Shown here: piece by piece, positions 1 to 8,255 of the stretch
Layout: each line of letters starts with the position of its first letter
How positions within the stretch are numbered: the stretch's first letter is position 1
NCBI RefSeq assembly: GCF_036227605.1
Contig: NZ_CP109487.1
Coordinates: forward strand, 3,980,001 to 4,044,000
Direction of reading: 5' to 3'
Source: Streptomyces sp. NBC_01439
Lineage (GTDB): Bacteria > Actinomycetota > Actinomycetes > Streptomycetales > Streptomycetaceae
Length of the DNA: 64,000 bases
Program-made: the position numbers and the translations under genes
Notes under the pieces: model-generated
Database searches by the model: none
Seen by the model: only the letters and a program-made list of their open reading frames with translations
Told to the model about the DNA's origin: nothing

Positions 1-775
1 TGAGCATCGGGACGTCCGTCACCGTCGACTCGCGGGTCTCCGGGGAGGGCAGCTCGGCGCCGACCATCAGCTCGGCGAGCTGCTTGGTCGTGATGTTCGC
101 CGGGTCCGCCGTACCGACCGTCGTGCCGCGCCGGATGACGGTGATGTCGTCGGCGACCGACAGGACCTCGCCCAGCTTGTGCGAGATGAAGATGACGGTG
201 AGGCCCTCGGCCTTGAGCTCGCGGAGGTTGTCGAAGAGCGCGTCGACCTCCTGCGGGACCAGGACCGCGGTGGGCTCGTCGAGGATCAGCGTCCGGGCAC
301 CGCGGAACAGGACCTTGAGGATCTCCACACGCTGCCTGTCGGCCACACCGAGGTCCTCGACGAGGACGTCCGGGCGGACGCCCAGTCCGTACGCGTCCGA
401 GATTTCCTTGATCTTGGCGCGGGCCTTGTCGCCGATGCCGTACAGCTTCTCGGAGCCGAGGACGACGTTCTCGAGGACGGTGAGGTAGTCCGCGAGCATG
501 AAGTGCTGGTGCACCATGCCGACGCCGCGGTCGATGGCGTCGCCGGGGTCGTTGAAGACGACCTGCTCGCCGTCGACCGTGATGGTCCCCTCGTCCGGCT
601 TCTGCATGCCGTAGAGGATCTTCATCAAGGTCGACTTGCCCGCGCCGTTCTCGCCCACGAGGGCGTGCACGGTGCCGCGGCGCACGGTGATGTCGATGTC
701 GTGGTTGGCCACGACTCCGGGAAAACGCTTGGTGATGCCGCGGAGTTCTACGGCGTTGGGACTTGAGGCTTTGAT
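1..775 (-). CDS. BMP-type ABC importer ATP-binding protein (3' end outside window)
   Basis: ATPase subunit of a simple-sugar/nucleoside-type ABC importer; it would energise uptake of the ligand bound by the lipoprotein encoded just upstream (998-2044). About 258 residues of the first ATPase domain are visible out of roughly 500 expected: Walker A GENGAGKST, Q-loop MVHQHFM, signature LGVADRQRVE (in place of LSGGQ, usual in this subfamily), Walker B LILDEPTAVL and switch ISHKL. Homology begins at VELRGITKRFPG, close to the 5' end, yet that frame has no ATG, GTG or TTG between an upstream stop and the conserved region. The best initiation signal is GGAGAG, six bases, then ATC at 775-773. The first canonical in-frame codon (GTG about 710) would delete the first conserved strand. 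Function is firm; the start is inferred. Confidence 0.9.
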   Translation of the reverse strand, partial: MKASSPNAVELRGITKRFPGVVANHDIDITVRRGTVHALVGENGAGKSTLMKILYGMQKPDEGTITVDGEQVVFNDPGDAIDRGVGMVHQHFMLADYLTVLENVVLGSEKLYGIGDKARAKIKEISDAYGLGVRPDVLVEDLGVADRQRVEILKVLFRGARTLILDEPTAVLVPQEVDALFDNLRELKAEGLTVIFISHKLGEVLSVADDITVIRRGTTVGTADPANITTKQLAELMVGAELPSPETRESTVTDVPML

Positions 776-889
776 GGCGCACTCTCCAAGGAAGGGAGCG
801 TGGGAGGACGAGGCTGGACGGGGCTCGAACGAGGCGAGGAACGGGCAGAAACGCGGGCGCTGGTGGCGAAAGCTACCGTGCGACCAGAC

Positions 890-907
890 ATGCTACGCGC
901 GTAGCAT
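890..907. promoter_or_regulatory. 18-bp perfect palindrome upstream of the ABC ATPase gene
   Basis: ATGCTACGCGCGTAGCAT is a perfect 18-bp palindrome about 115 bp upstream of the ATPase start, between it and the BMP terminator. A related site with the same ACGCGCGTAG core lies upstream of the BMP gene (2103-2120). Placement suggests a shared operator for a dimeric repressor; the regulator is not identifiable in the window. Confidence 0.55.
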
Positions 908-946
908 TGGCAAAAATGTTCAACTGCCCGCATGCGTACACGGAAA

Positions 947-983
947 GGGGCCCGGAGTGTCGGCCGAAGCCGTTCCGGGCCCC
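947..983 (-). terminator. Terminator of the BMP lipoprotein gene
   Basis: Inverted repeat GGGGCCCGGA / TCCGGGCCCC (947-956 with 974-983) with a 17-nt loop, 14 bp past the stop of the BMP gene; on the minus strand it is followed by TTTCC. It separates the lipoprotein gene from the ATPase gene, which therefore probably has its own promoter. Confidence 0.75.
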
Positions 984-997
984 CAGTGTGACCCGTG

Positions 998-2044
998 TCA
1001 GAGGGTCGTGGCGACCTTGATCTGGCCGTCGACGATCTTCTTCTTGGCCTCGTCCAGCTGGGCCTGGATGTCCTTCAGGTGGTCACCCGTGGTCGTCAGC
1101 GAGACACCGTTCTCGGCGAGCGAGTAGGCGTGCGTGCCGGTCATCGGCTTGCCGTCCTGGACGGACTTGACGAGCTCGAAGACACCGGTGTCGACGTTCT
1201 TGACGACCGAGGTCAGGATGGAGCCGGCGTACTTGGACAGGGCCGGGTCCTTGGCCTGGTCCGAGTCGACGCCGATCGCCCACGCGCCCGGCTTGGCGGC
1301 GACGGCCTCGATGGCGCCGGCGCCGGAGCCGCCCGCGGCCGAGTAGACGACGTCGATGCCCTTGTCGAGCATGCCCTTGGCAGCGGCCTTGCCCTTGTCC
1401 GGGGCACCGAAGCCGGACATGTCCGTACCGGTGGACAGGTACTGGATCTGCACGTTGGCCTCGGGCTTGGTGTCCTTGACACCCTGCTGGAAGCCGGCGG
1501 CGAACTTCTTGATCAGGGGGATGTCCACACCACCGATGAAGCCGATCTGGCCGTCCTTGGACTTCAGCGCGGCAGCGACACCGGCGAGGTAGGAACCCTG
1601 CTCCTCGGTGAAGACGATCGAGGAGACGTTCGGCTTCTCGGAGACGGAGTCGACGAGACCGAAGGTGGTCTTCGGGTACTTGGCCGCGGCCTTCTCGAGC
1701 GCGTCCTTGTAGGCGAAGCCGACACCGATGACGGGGTTGTAGCCGCCCTCGGCGAGGGAGACGAGACGCTGCTCGCGGTCGGCCGGCGTCTCACCGGTCT
1801 TGGCGGTGAGCTCCTTGGTCTCGACACCGAGGTCCGCCTTGGCCTTGTCCAGGCCACGCGCGGCGGAGTCGTTGAAGGAGTTGTCGCCACGGCCGCCGAC
1901 GTCGTAGGCCATGCCGACCTTGACCTTGCCGTTGCCGTCGCCGGAGCCGGAGCTCTCGGTGGACGACTCACCGCAGGCGGTGGCGGAGAGGGCGAGAGCC
2001 GCAGTCACGATGGACGCGGAGACGATCTTAGATACCCGGCGCAA
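998..2044 (-). CDS. BMP family ABC transporter substrate-binding lipoprotein
   Basis: Extracytoplasmic ligand-binding lipoprotein of the BMP/PnrA (Med) family, which captures purine nucleosides or similar ligands for the importer whose ATPase follows at 1-775. The 348-aa product starts MRRVSKIVSA and has a lipobox LSATAC (Cys 24), a short Ser/Gly linker, then the family N-terminus KVGMAYDVGGRGDNSFND and internal IGFIGGVDIP and GAGAIEA segments. Length is typical. The gene has its own terminator, and an ACGCGCGTAG-core site lies about 60 bp upstream of the start. The ligand is inferred from the family; sugar binding cannot be excluded. Confidence 0.93.
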   Translation of the reverse strand: MRRVSKIVSASIVTAALALSATACGESSTESSGSGDGNGKVKVGMAYDVGGRGDNSFNDSAARGLDKAKADLGVETKELTAKTGETPADREQRLVSLAEGGYNPVIGVGFAYKDALEKAAAKYPKTTFGLVDSVSEKPNVSSIVFTEEQGSYLAGVAAALKSKDGQIGFIGGVDIPLIKKFAAGFQQGVKDTKPEANVQIQYLSTGTDMSGFGAPDKGKAAAKGMLDKGIDVVYSAAGGSGAGAIEAVAAKPGAWAIGVDSDQAKDPALSKYAGSILTSVVKNVDTGVFELVKSVQDGKPMTGTHAYSLAENGVSLTTTGDHLKDIQAQLDEAKKKIVDGQIKVATTL

Positions 2045-2102
2045 GAGGAGGGTCCCTTCGAGACTGACCGAAAGCGCCTCTTCCGGCGCTGGTTTCGCGG
2101 CG

Positions 2103-2120
2103 ATCGTAACGCGCGTAGAT
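2103..2120 (-). promoter_or_regulatory. Operator/promoter-like site upstream of the BMP gene
   Basis: On the minus strand this reads ATCTACGCGCGTTACGAT, sharing CTACGCGCGT with the perfect palindrome at 890-907. TACGAT can serve as a -10 with TTAACT 15 bp upstream, so the site overlaps a plausible promoter core. It supports co-regulation of the lipoprotein and ATPase genes. Confidence 0.45.
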
Positions 2121-2404
2121 GTCAGTTAAAGGCCCGTTCATCAGTCGTTATCGGATCGTCGCGAACCGGACAGTGACCGATCAGTGACGCCCGTACGCCC
2201 AGCCCTTGCGTCCCAAGGGCTGGACTCGCCTGCGCAACAGATCGTCGACGGTGTACCGAACCGGACCGCCGTACCGCGAATGCGGGCATTTACACGCTCG
2301 GATACGAGCACGGGCGCATCTGATCCGCCGCTGAGCCGGCTCCTTCCCGGCCGCAGTGTTCCAGTGCTGCGCACCGACGGGAAGGCGTGGCTCGCACCCA
2401 CCGG
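2121..2404. other. Non-coding interval between BMP gene and amidohydrolase
   Basis: About 280 bp with no convincing gene: short frames here lack start signals and recognisable protein sequence. It holds the upstream part of the BMP promoter region on the right side of 2044. No repeat was seen apart from the terminator that follows. Confidence 0.5.
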
Positions 2405-2433
2405 AGGGGCCGGGCGATGACGGCCCGGCCCCT
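2405..2433 (-). terminator. Terminator of the M20 amidohydrolase gene
   Basis: Arms AGGGGCCGGGC (2405-2415) and GCCCGGCCCCT (2423-2433) with a 7-nt loop lie a few bases past the stop codon of the gene ending at 2440. Confidence 0.75.
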
Positions 2434-2439
2434 CTTCGG

Positions 2440-3702
2440 TCAACGGTCGCCGACGGGCCTCGCGCGACGTCCGTCGAGCAGCGCGGCGGCCGTGAAGAAC
2501 TCCACGCCGATGCCGATCGCGGACTCGTCCACGTCGAAGTCGCCCCGGTGCAGGTCGCGCTTGGCGGTGTCACCGGGCGCACGGACCCCCAGCCGGGCCA
2601 TCGCGCCCGGAACGTGCTCCAGGTACCAAGAGAAGTCCTCCCCGCCCAGGCTCTGCTCGGTGTCTTCGACGGACTCCGCTCCGCAGCGGGCCCCCATCGC
2701 CTCGCGCAGCAGCTCGGTGATCACCGGGTCGTTGACCACCGGGGGCACCCCGCGCACGTGGTTGATCTCGAACTTGGCCCCGTGCATGGTCGCGATCTCG
2801 TCGATCGCGGCGTGGATCATGTCCGGCGCCTCGTGCCAGGCGTTCAGGTCCAGGCAGCGCACCGTTCCCGAGAGCTCGGCGTGCATCGGGATGACGTTGC
2901 AGGCGTGCCCGGCCTCGATCCGGCCCCAGGTGACGGACATGCCCGAGCGGGCGTCCATCCGGCGGGCCAGCAGGGCCGGGGCGTCGACGGCCACCCGGGC
3001 GGCGGCCGTCACCAGGTCGGTGGTCAGGTGCGGCCGCGCGGTGTGACCGCCGGGGCCGGAGAGGGTGACCTCCAGCCGGTCGCAGGCGGAGGTGATGGGG
3101 CCGGCCCGCAGCCCGATGCGGCCCGCGTCGACGCGGGGGTCGCAGTGCACGGCGACGATCCGCCCGACCCCGTCCAGGACCCCGGACTCGATGGCGTCGG
3201 TGGCTCCGCCCGGGAGCACCTCTTCGGCGGGCTGGAAGAGCAGCCGGACGGGGCGGGGCAGCAGGCCCTGCCGGTCGAGTTCGGCGAGGACCAGGCCGGC
3301 GCCGAGGACGACCGTGGTGTGCACGTCGTGGCCGCAGGCGTGGGCGCGGTCGGCGAAGGTCGAGCGGTACGGGACGTGCGTCTTGGCATCGGGAATGGGC
3401 AGGGCGTCGATGTCCGCGCGCAGGGCCAGCATCGGCCGGCCCCCGTCCCAGGTGCCCACGTCACAGATCAGGCCCGTACCGGACTTCAGCACCCGTGGTC
3501 GCAGGCCGGCTTTCTCCAACCGGGCCTTGATCGCCGCGGTGGTACGGAATTCCTGGTGTCCGAGCTCCGGGTGCATGTGCAAGTCCCGGCGGAAGGCGAT
3601 CAGTTCGGTACGCAGGTGGTCCGGAAGCTTGCCGGGCAGCTCGGGCCGGTCGGACGCGGCGGGCTGGGCGGTCTGGGACTCGCGGGACATCAACTGGTTC
3701 AC
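2440..3702 (-). CDS. M20 family amidohydrolase/metallopeptidase
   Basis: Zinc-dependent amidohydrolase of the M20 (AbgB/HipO/IAA-amino acid hydrolase-like) family, 420 aa, predicted cytoplasmic; the family cleaves N-acyl-amino acids or small peptides. Visible family features: FRRDLHMHPELGHQEF near residue 40, metal ligands in RADIDALPI and ACGHDVHTT, the acid pair in FQPAEE, and the C-terminal LGGEDFSWYL with its metal ligand. Translation appears to start at a GTG (3702); a second in-frame ATG four codons on is possible. It stands alone with its own terminator. Substrate cannot be read from sequence. Confidence 0.9.
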   Translation of the reverse strand: MNQLMSRESQTAQPAASDRPELPGKLPDHLRTELIAFRRDLHMHPELGHQEFRTTAAIKARLEKAGLRPRVLKSGTGLICDVGTWDGGRPMLALRADIDALPIPDAKTHVPYRSTFADRAHACGHDVHTTVVLGAGLVLAELDRQGLLPRPVRLLFQPAEEVLPGGATDAIESGVLDGVGRIVAVHCDPRVDAGRIGLRAGPITSACDRLEVTLSGPGGHTARPHLTTDLVTAAARVAVDAPALLARRMDARSGMSVTWGRIEAGHACNVIPMHAELSGTVRCLDLNAWHEAPDMIHAAIDEIATMHGAKFEINHVRGVPPVVNDPVITELLREAMGARCGAESVEDTEQSLGGEDFSWYLEHVPGAMARLGVRAPGDTAKRDLHRGDFDVDESAIGIGVEFFTAAALLDGRRARPVGDR

Positions 3703-3827
3703 CCGTTGAAGGGTAGGCCCACGGACGGGTCAACTGGCCGGGGATCACGAAAAGTTCATGCCGTTAGGGGAAAGAAACCCGGCCTCTGGACGCATGACCG
3801 GATGCACCCGGGGGTAAACTCGCGCGC

Positions 3828-5000
3828 TCATCCGGCCGTGGGAGCCGCCTGGGCAGGCAGTCTGCGCACATCACGGGCGGTGTCGGTGACCCCCGCGAGG
3901 AAGCTGCGGGCGCGCGGGGAGGCGGACCCGGTGAGCCAGGCGGGATCCACCTCGCACACCGCGACCGTGACACCGGTACCGGTCAGGGCGTACGGCAGGG
4001 TGTGGACGACGGTGGACGGAAAGCTGACGATCGTCCGGCCGACGGGCCCGCGCCGGGCGATCAGTTCCAGCGGCAGGTCCGGGCGCACGATCTCCAGTCC
4101 CGTCGCCCGGCTCAGGGCGCGCAGCTTCTCCGGGGACTCGCGGCGGTGGGCGAAGTAGCGGGTGGCTCCGTGTTCCAGGGTCAGGGCGCGCACCGCGTCC
4201 AGATAGCGGTCCGGGTCCACCACCCCGGTCTCCACGAGCGAGGTGCCAACCAGGTCGGTGCCCTTGGTCAGCCGGGGCGGGCCGAACCGGGCGCGGGTCC
4301 AGGCGAAGTCGTTGACGCGCAGCGTCATCCCGCCGTGGGCGGTGACGGGCATCGAGCTGAACACCTCGACGCGGTGGCCGCGGTGTGCGGCCGGGGTGAA
4401 GCGGCGGCGCGCGGTCGCCGAGACGGGTGCGTACGCCAGCTCGCGGACCCGGCCGGGCAGTCCGCCGCCGCCGACCCGGTGCCACCGTACGAGGCGTTCG
4501 CCGCGGGCGGTCTGGGCCATGAACTCCATGGTGGCGGTGCCGTCGTCGACCACCACGAGCTCCTCGGCGCGCACCAGGGTGAGCAGCAGCTGGACGTAGC
4601 GCGAGAAGGGGTCTCCGACGACGACCGTACGCGCGGCGCGCACGTCGCGCGCCAGCGCGGTGAGCGCCTTCAGCGGCGCGAACCGGCTCCCGCGCGCCTC
4701 CTGCCACCGGACCTCGTGTCCCTCGTCCCGCGCCAGCGCGGCCACCCGGCGCAGCTGGCCGCGGGACATCGGGTCGGTGGGCGGCAGGACGACGATCCGC
4801 AGGGGTGACGCCTCGCCGCCCGGCCGGGGGGCGGCGCCGGGTGGGTCCCCGCCGTCGCCGCGGCGGCCCCGCTGGCGCGGGACGCCGTCCAGCTGCGGCT
4901 GCCCTCCGGGCCGTGCGTACGCCCACTCCAGCACGTTCAGGAGCTGGACCGGACTCTCGACGAACGCCAGGGTGGGGGCGGAGGGGCTGGAGGGGGTCAC
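3828..5000 (-). CDS. Polysialyltransferase-like glycosyltransferase
   Basis: Probable cytoplasmic glycosyltransferase of the alpha-2,8-polysialyltransferase-like superfamily, 390 aa, last gene of the minus-strand arm of the glycan cluster. It opens with TLAFVESPVQLLN, followed by a Gly/Arg/Pro-rich stretch of about 40 residues that looks like a disordered insertion, then RIVVLPPTD. The acid-acid-Gly motif expected in bacterial sialyltransferases is present as VVVDDGTATM, and a later FAHRRESPEK may supply the catalytic-region His. Start choice: AAGGAG, six bases, GTG at 5000. The NeuA-NeuB frame ends 50 bp upstream, so they are likely co-transcribed. Donor is inferred to be a CMP-nonulosonate. 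Confidence 0.75.
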   Translation of the reverse strand: MTPSSPSAPTLAFVESPVQLLNVLEWAYARPGGQPQLDGVPRQRGRRGDGGDPPGAAPRPGGEASPLRIVVLPPTDPMSRGQLRRVAALARDEGHEVRWQEARGSRFAPLKALTALARDVRAARTVVVGDPFSRYVQLLLTLVRAEELVVVDDGTATMEFMAQTARGERLVRWHRVGGGGLPGRVRELAYAPVSATARRRFTPAAHRGHRVEVFSSMPVTAHGGMTLRVNDFAWTRARFGPPRLTKGTDLVGTSLVETGVVDPDRYLDAVRALTLEHGATRYFAHRRESPEKLRALSRATGLEIVRPDLPLELIARRGPVGRTIVSFPSTVVHTLPYALTGTGVTVAVCEVDPAWLTGSASPRARSFLAGVTDTARDVRRLPAQAAPTAG

Positions 5001-5050
5001 CACGTGCTCCTTGTCGGGGGACGGAACGCGTACGCGCCAGGCGGCGGGGC

Positions 5051-6751
5051 TCAGACGGCTGCCAGCTCGCCCCGGACGCGGCGGAGCTTCTTCATGGGGC
5101 CGAGCTCGGACTCGTAGACGCGCTTGACGCCGTCGCCGAGGGCGGTCTCGATGGTGCGGATGTCGCGGACGAGACGGGTGAGGCCGCCGGGCTCGACGGA
5201 GGCGGCCTGGTCGGAGCCCCACATCGCGCGGTCGAGGGTGATGTGGCGCTCGACGAAGGTGGCGCCGAGGGCGACGGCGGCGAGGGTGGTCTGCAGGCCC
5301 GTCTCGTGGCCGGAGTAGCCGATCGGGACGTTCGGGTACTCCTCCCGGAGGGTGTTGATCACCCGCAGGTTGAGCTCCTCAGCCTTGGCCGGGTACGTCG
5401 AAGTGGCGTGACAGAGAAGGATGTTGGCGCTGCCGAGGACCTCGACCGCGTGACGGATCTGCTGCGGTGTGGACATGCCGGTGGACAGGACGACGGTGCG
5501 GCCGGTGGCGCGCAGGGCGCGCAGCAGCTCGTCGTCGGTGAGGGAGGCGGAGGCCACCTTGTGGGCGGGGACGTCGAACTTCTCCAGGAAGGCGACGGCC
5601 TCGGTGTCCCACGGGGAGGCGAACCAGTCGATGCCGCGCTTGGCACAGTGATCGTCGATGGCGCGGTACTCGTCCTCGCCGAACTCGACCTTGTGGCGGT
5701 AGTCGATGTAGGTCATCCGGCCCCAGGGGGTGTCGCGTTCGATGTCCCACTGGTCGCGCGGGGTGCAGATCTCCGGGGTGCGCTTCTGGAACTTCACGGC
5801 GTCGCAGCCGGCTTCGGCGGCGGCGTCGATGAGGGCGAAGGCGTTGCCGAGGTCGCCGTTGTGGTTGATGCCGATCTCACCGACGACGTAGACGGGGCGG
5901 CCGGGGCCGGCGGTGCGGGGGCCGAAGCTGCGCAGGCGGGAGTCGGGGGTGGTCGTCATGGCAGGAGGCGTCCTTCGGTGCGGGGGTGTACGGGGCGTAC
6001 GGGGCGTGGGCTGCGGGTCGGGGTGTGCGTCCGGATCCGGGACGGGCCGTTCGGGGTGTGCGTCGGGGCGCGGGTCGAGCAGGGGGGCGAGCAGTCGGGC
6101 GCGGGCCAGGTCGTGCGGGTCGTCGATCTCCAGGACGCGCGCGGGGTCGGTGGCGACGGGGAGGGTGCGGCCGAAGAACCGGTGCCGGGCGCTGCGGAAG
6201 CCCGCGGCGTCCATGGCGTAGGCGGCGCCCGTCTCCAGCAGGTCCTGCGACCGGTCCTGGCGCCGGGGGCGGTGCGCCGCGTCGTGGTTGACGCCGGCCC
6301 CGCAGCCGTCGGCCCCCTCCCGCCAGAGGAACCCGTGGAACGGGGCCACCGTCAGGGCCGAGTCGGCCGACCCGGAGGCGACGGCCACGGCGACCGACTC
6401 GACGTCGGAGGTGGCGAGGAAGGGGCTGGTGCACTGGACGAGGAGGACCACGTCCACGACGAGGGAGTGCAGTTCTTCGAAGGCGGCGAGCGCGTGCAGG
6501 ACCGCGGCCTCGCTGCTCGCGGTGTCGCCGGAGATCGCGGTGGGGCGGGCGATGACGTCGGCCCCGGCGGCGCGGGCGGCGGCGGCGATCGCCTCGGAGT
6601 CGGTGGAGACCACCACGTCGGTGACGGTCGGTGCGGCCCGGCAGGCCAGGACGGCGCGGGCGACGAGCGGGGTGCCGGCGACCTCGGCGAGGTTCTTGCC
6701 GGGGACCCCCTTGGAGCCGCCGCGGGCCGGGATGACGGCGAGGACCCTCAC
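5051..6751 (-). CDS. CMP-nonulosonate synthetase (NeuA) / nonulosonate synthase (NeuB) in one open frame
   Basis: A single 566-aa frame carries two consecutive enzymes of sialic-acid-type sugar synthesis. Residues 1 to about 225 are a NeuA/KdsB-like cytidylyltransferase (VIPARGGSKGVPGKN nucleotide loop, DVVVSTDSE). Then comes a 40-residue Pro/Arg/His-rich linker, and from about 265 a NeuB-type synthase (VGEIGINHNG, AVKFQKRTPE, FASPWDTEA, STGMST, IGYSGHETG, GATFVERHITLDR). There is no stop between them: the junction is open at every codon. A separate NeuB start remains possible at ATG 5959, where GAAGGA lies 11 bases upstream. NeuB ends without the usual SAF (antifreeze-like) domain. The GTG start overlaps the preceding gene's stop by GTGA. 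From memory, homologous separate genes in S. coelicolor are linked to a Kdn-containing teichulosonic acid of the wall. Confidence 0.85.
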   Translation of the reverse strand: MRVLAVIPARGGSKGVPGKNLAEVAGTPLVARAVLACRAAPTVTDVVVSTDSEAIAAAARAAGADVIARPTAISGDTASSEAAVLHALAAFEELHSLVVDVVLLVQCTSPFLATSDVESVAVAVASGSADSALTVAPFHGFLWREGADGCGAGVNHDAAHRPRRQDRSQDLLETGAAYAMDAAGFRSARHRFFGRTLPVATDPARVLEIDDPHDLARARLLAPLLDPRPDAHPERPVPDPDAHPDPQPTPRTPRTPPHRRTPPAMTTTPDSRLRSFGPRTAGPGRPVYVVGEIGINHNGDLGNAFALIDAAAEAGCDAVKFQKRTPEICTPRDQWDIERDTPWGRMTYIDYRHKVEFGEDEYRAIDDHCAKRGIDWFASPWDTEAVAFLEKFDVPAHKVASASLTDDELLRALRATGRTVVLSTGMSTPQQIRHAVEVLGSANILLCHATSTYPAKAEELNLRVINTLREEYPNVPIGYSGHETGLQTTLAAVALGATFVERHITLDRAMWGSDQAASVEPGGLTRLVRDIRTIETALGDGVKRVYESELGPMKKLRRVRGELAAV

Positions 6752-8079
6752 AGCTCCCCCAACCTGCGGATCACCGGGGCCACGCGCTGCACGCCGTGCC
6801 GGTAGGCCCCGCGGGCGGCCTCGCGCAGGTGGCCGCGGAGCCTGCGGCGCAGCCGGGACTCCCCCGCGGCCGGGCGCACCGCGCCGGGCAGCGGGGTGCC
6901 GTCGGGTGCGAGGTGGTGGCGGGCGAGGATCCCGGGGAGGTATCCGGGTGCGGTGGTGCGCGTGTAGTAGGGGGCGGGCGAGGGCAGCCGGGCGGCGGCG
7001 AGCAGTCCGGCGACCTTGGCCCGGGCGACGGCGTGGGCGTCCGCGCCCGTGGCCGCGCCCCCACCCGTGTCCGCGGCGGGCAGGACGCCCTGCGCCGCCA
7101 ACCAGGCCGGGTCGCCCACCGGGAGGAGACCGGAGTCGATCTGGTCCCAGGAGGCCAGGCAGCCGGAGCCGAGGAAGTGGTGGTTGCCGAGGGCCTCGCG
7201 GATGCCGAGGTCGGTGAGGACGGCCGTCGGGATGGACCGGTGCAGGGATTCCAGGGCGGCCGTGGAGGAGACGGTGACGAGCAGGTCGGCGCCGTCCAGG
7301 ACCTCGCCCATGTTCCCGTACACCAGGCGGCAATTGGCGGGCAGTCCGCCCGGAACCTTCTCGGCGAGCCGCTGGTACGGCTGCTCCTCCAGGTGCGTGG
7401 TGTGTTCCCCGGGCTTGCTGCGCAGCTTGATCAGCACGTCCCGCTCGGGGTGCAGCCGGGCGTGTCCGACGGCCCGTTCCAGCAGGTAGGCGCGGTCGGC
7501 GCGGCTGTCAGGCACGGAGGGCTGAACGGCGAAGACCACCGTGCGGGCGCGGCTGACGGCCGGCTCGTACGGCGCTCCGCCCAGGAAGGGCAGGGCGGTC
7601 TCGGTGACGGCGGCGGCGTCCGCGCCGACGCCCTCGTACACGGCGCGGAACCGCTGCGCGTCGTGGCGGGAGTTGGCGAGGACGAGGTCGGCGCCGTGGC
7701 GCAGCAGCAGCCCGTCGGCGAGCTTCTCGTATACGACTCCGACGTATCCGGTGACGAGGACGGGGCGCCGGGCGGGGGCGGGCCACAGGGCGCGGGCCCC
7801 GTGCAGGACGGCCTGGACGGCCCCGCCGACGAGCGCGAGGACGACCACGTCGTAGCGCTCGCGTTCGATCTCGGCGAGGAACTCGGCGCAGGTCACCTCG
7901 GAGAGCCGGTCGGCCCGCACCCCCACCTCGCCGAGCTGGCGCGCGGTGGGCGTGGCCCGGCCGCGCAGCAGGAATCCGGTGAGTTGGTGGTCGGGTACGA
8001 GACGGCGGGCGGTGAGTGCGCCCCATTTCCATCGCGTATCGGAATCGGCGAGTACGGCGACGCGTTTGCGTTCTGGCAC
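6748..8079 (-). CDS. DUF6716-type putative glycosyltransferase
   Basis: 443-aa protein resembling the DUF6716 family of putative glycosyltransferases in actinobacterial surface-glycan clusters. Visible: N-terminal RVAVLADSDTRWKWG, a Rossmann-like VVVLALVGGAVQAVLHG, VLTGYVGVVYEKL, VLANSRHDAQRF, VLIKLRSKPGE, and the C-terminal VTVSSTAALESL, a nucleotide-sugar-binding signature common in GT-B and CMP-sialyl transferases. Probably cytoplasmic. It is the first gene of the minus arm; its stop overlaps the NeuA GTG. GTG 8079 is chosen because homology begins just after it; an earlier in-frame start near 8127 exists. Acceptor and donor are unknown. Confidence 0.7.
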   Translation of the reverse strand: MPERKRVAVLADSDTRWKWGALTARRLVPDHQLTGFLLRGRATPTARQLGEVGVRADRLSEVTCAEFLAEIERERYDVVVLALVGGAVQAVLHGARALWPAPARRPVLVTGYVGVVYEKLADGLLLRHGADLVLANSRHDAQRFRAVYEGVGADAAAVTETALPFLGGAPYEPAVSRARTVVFAVQPSVPDSRADRAYLLERAVGHARLHPERDVLIKLRSKPGEHTTHLEEQPYQRLAEKVPGGLPANCRLVYGNMGEVLDGADLLVTVSSTAALESLHRSIPTAVLTDLGIREALGNHHFLGSGCLASWDQIDSGLLPVGDPAWLAAQGVLPAADTGGGAATGADAHAVARAKVAGLLAAARLPSPAPYYTRTTAPGYLPGILARHHLAPDGTPLPGAVRPAAGESRLRRRLRGHLREAARGAYRHGVQRVAPVIRRLGEL

Positions 8080-8242
8080 GCGGCAGAAGCTATTCCGCGA
8101 TTTCGGTGATCGGCCCAACGACCGCACAACAGCGGGTTAACAACGCGTCGACTAAATGCGAAAGCGCACGGGTTAACTCGCCCGCCCCGCGCCGTTCACA
8201 TGGATTCCGCGTACGGGCCACAGTGAATGACGGGCGGCGCCC

Positions 8243-8248
8243 TAATGT
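8243..8248 (+). promoter_or_regulatory. -10 element (TAATGT) of a probable leaderless GT2 transcript
   Basis: TAATGT lies seven bases before the GTG at 8256 and no Shine-Dalgarno sequence precedes that codon. This spacing places transcription start at or next to the start codon, the usual arrangement for leaderless mRNAs in Streptomyces. Confidence 0.4.
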
Positions 8249-8255
8249 CTCGCAG

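Noticed and set aside
6751..7333. NeuA frame stays open upstream of its GTG
   Set aside because: The region is fully coding in another frame (DUF6716 protein) and the GTG overlaps that gene's stop in the usual coupled fashion; the extension is Arg/Pro-rich shadow sequence.
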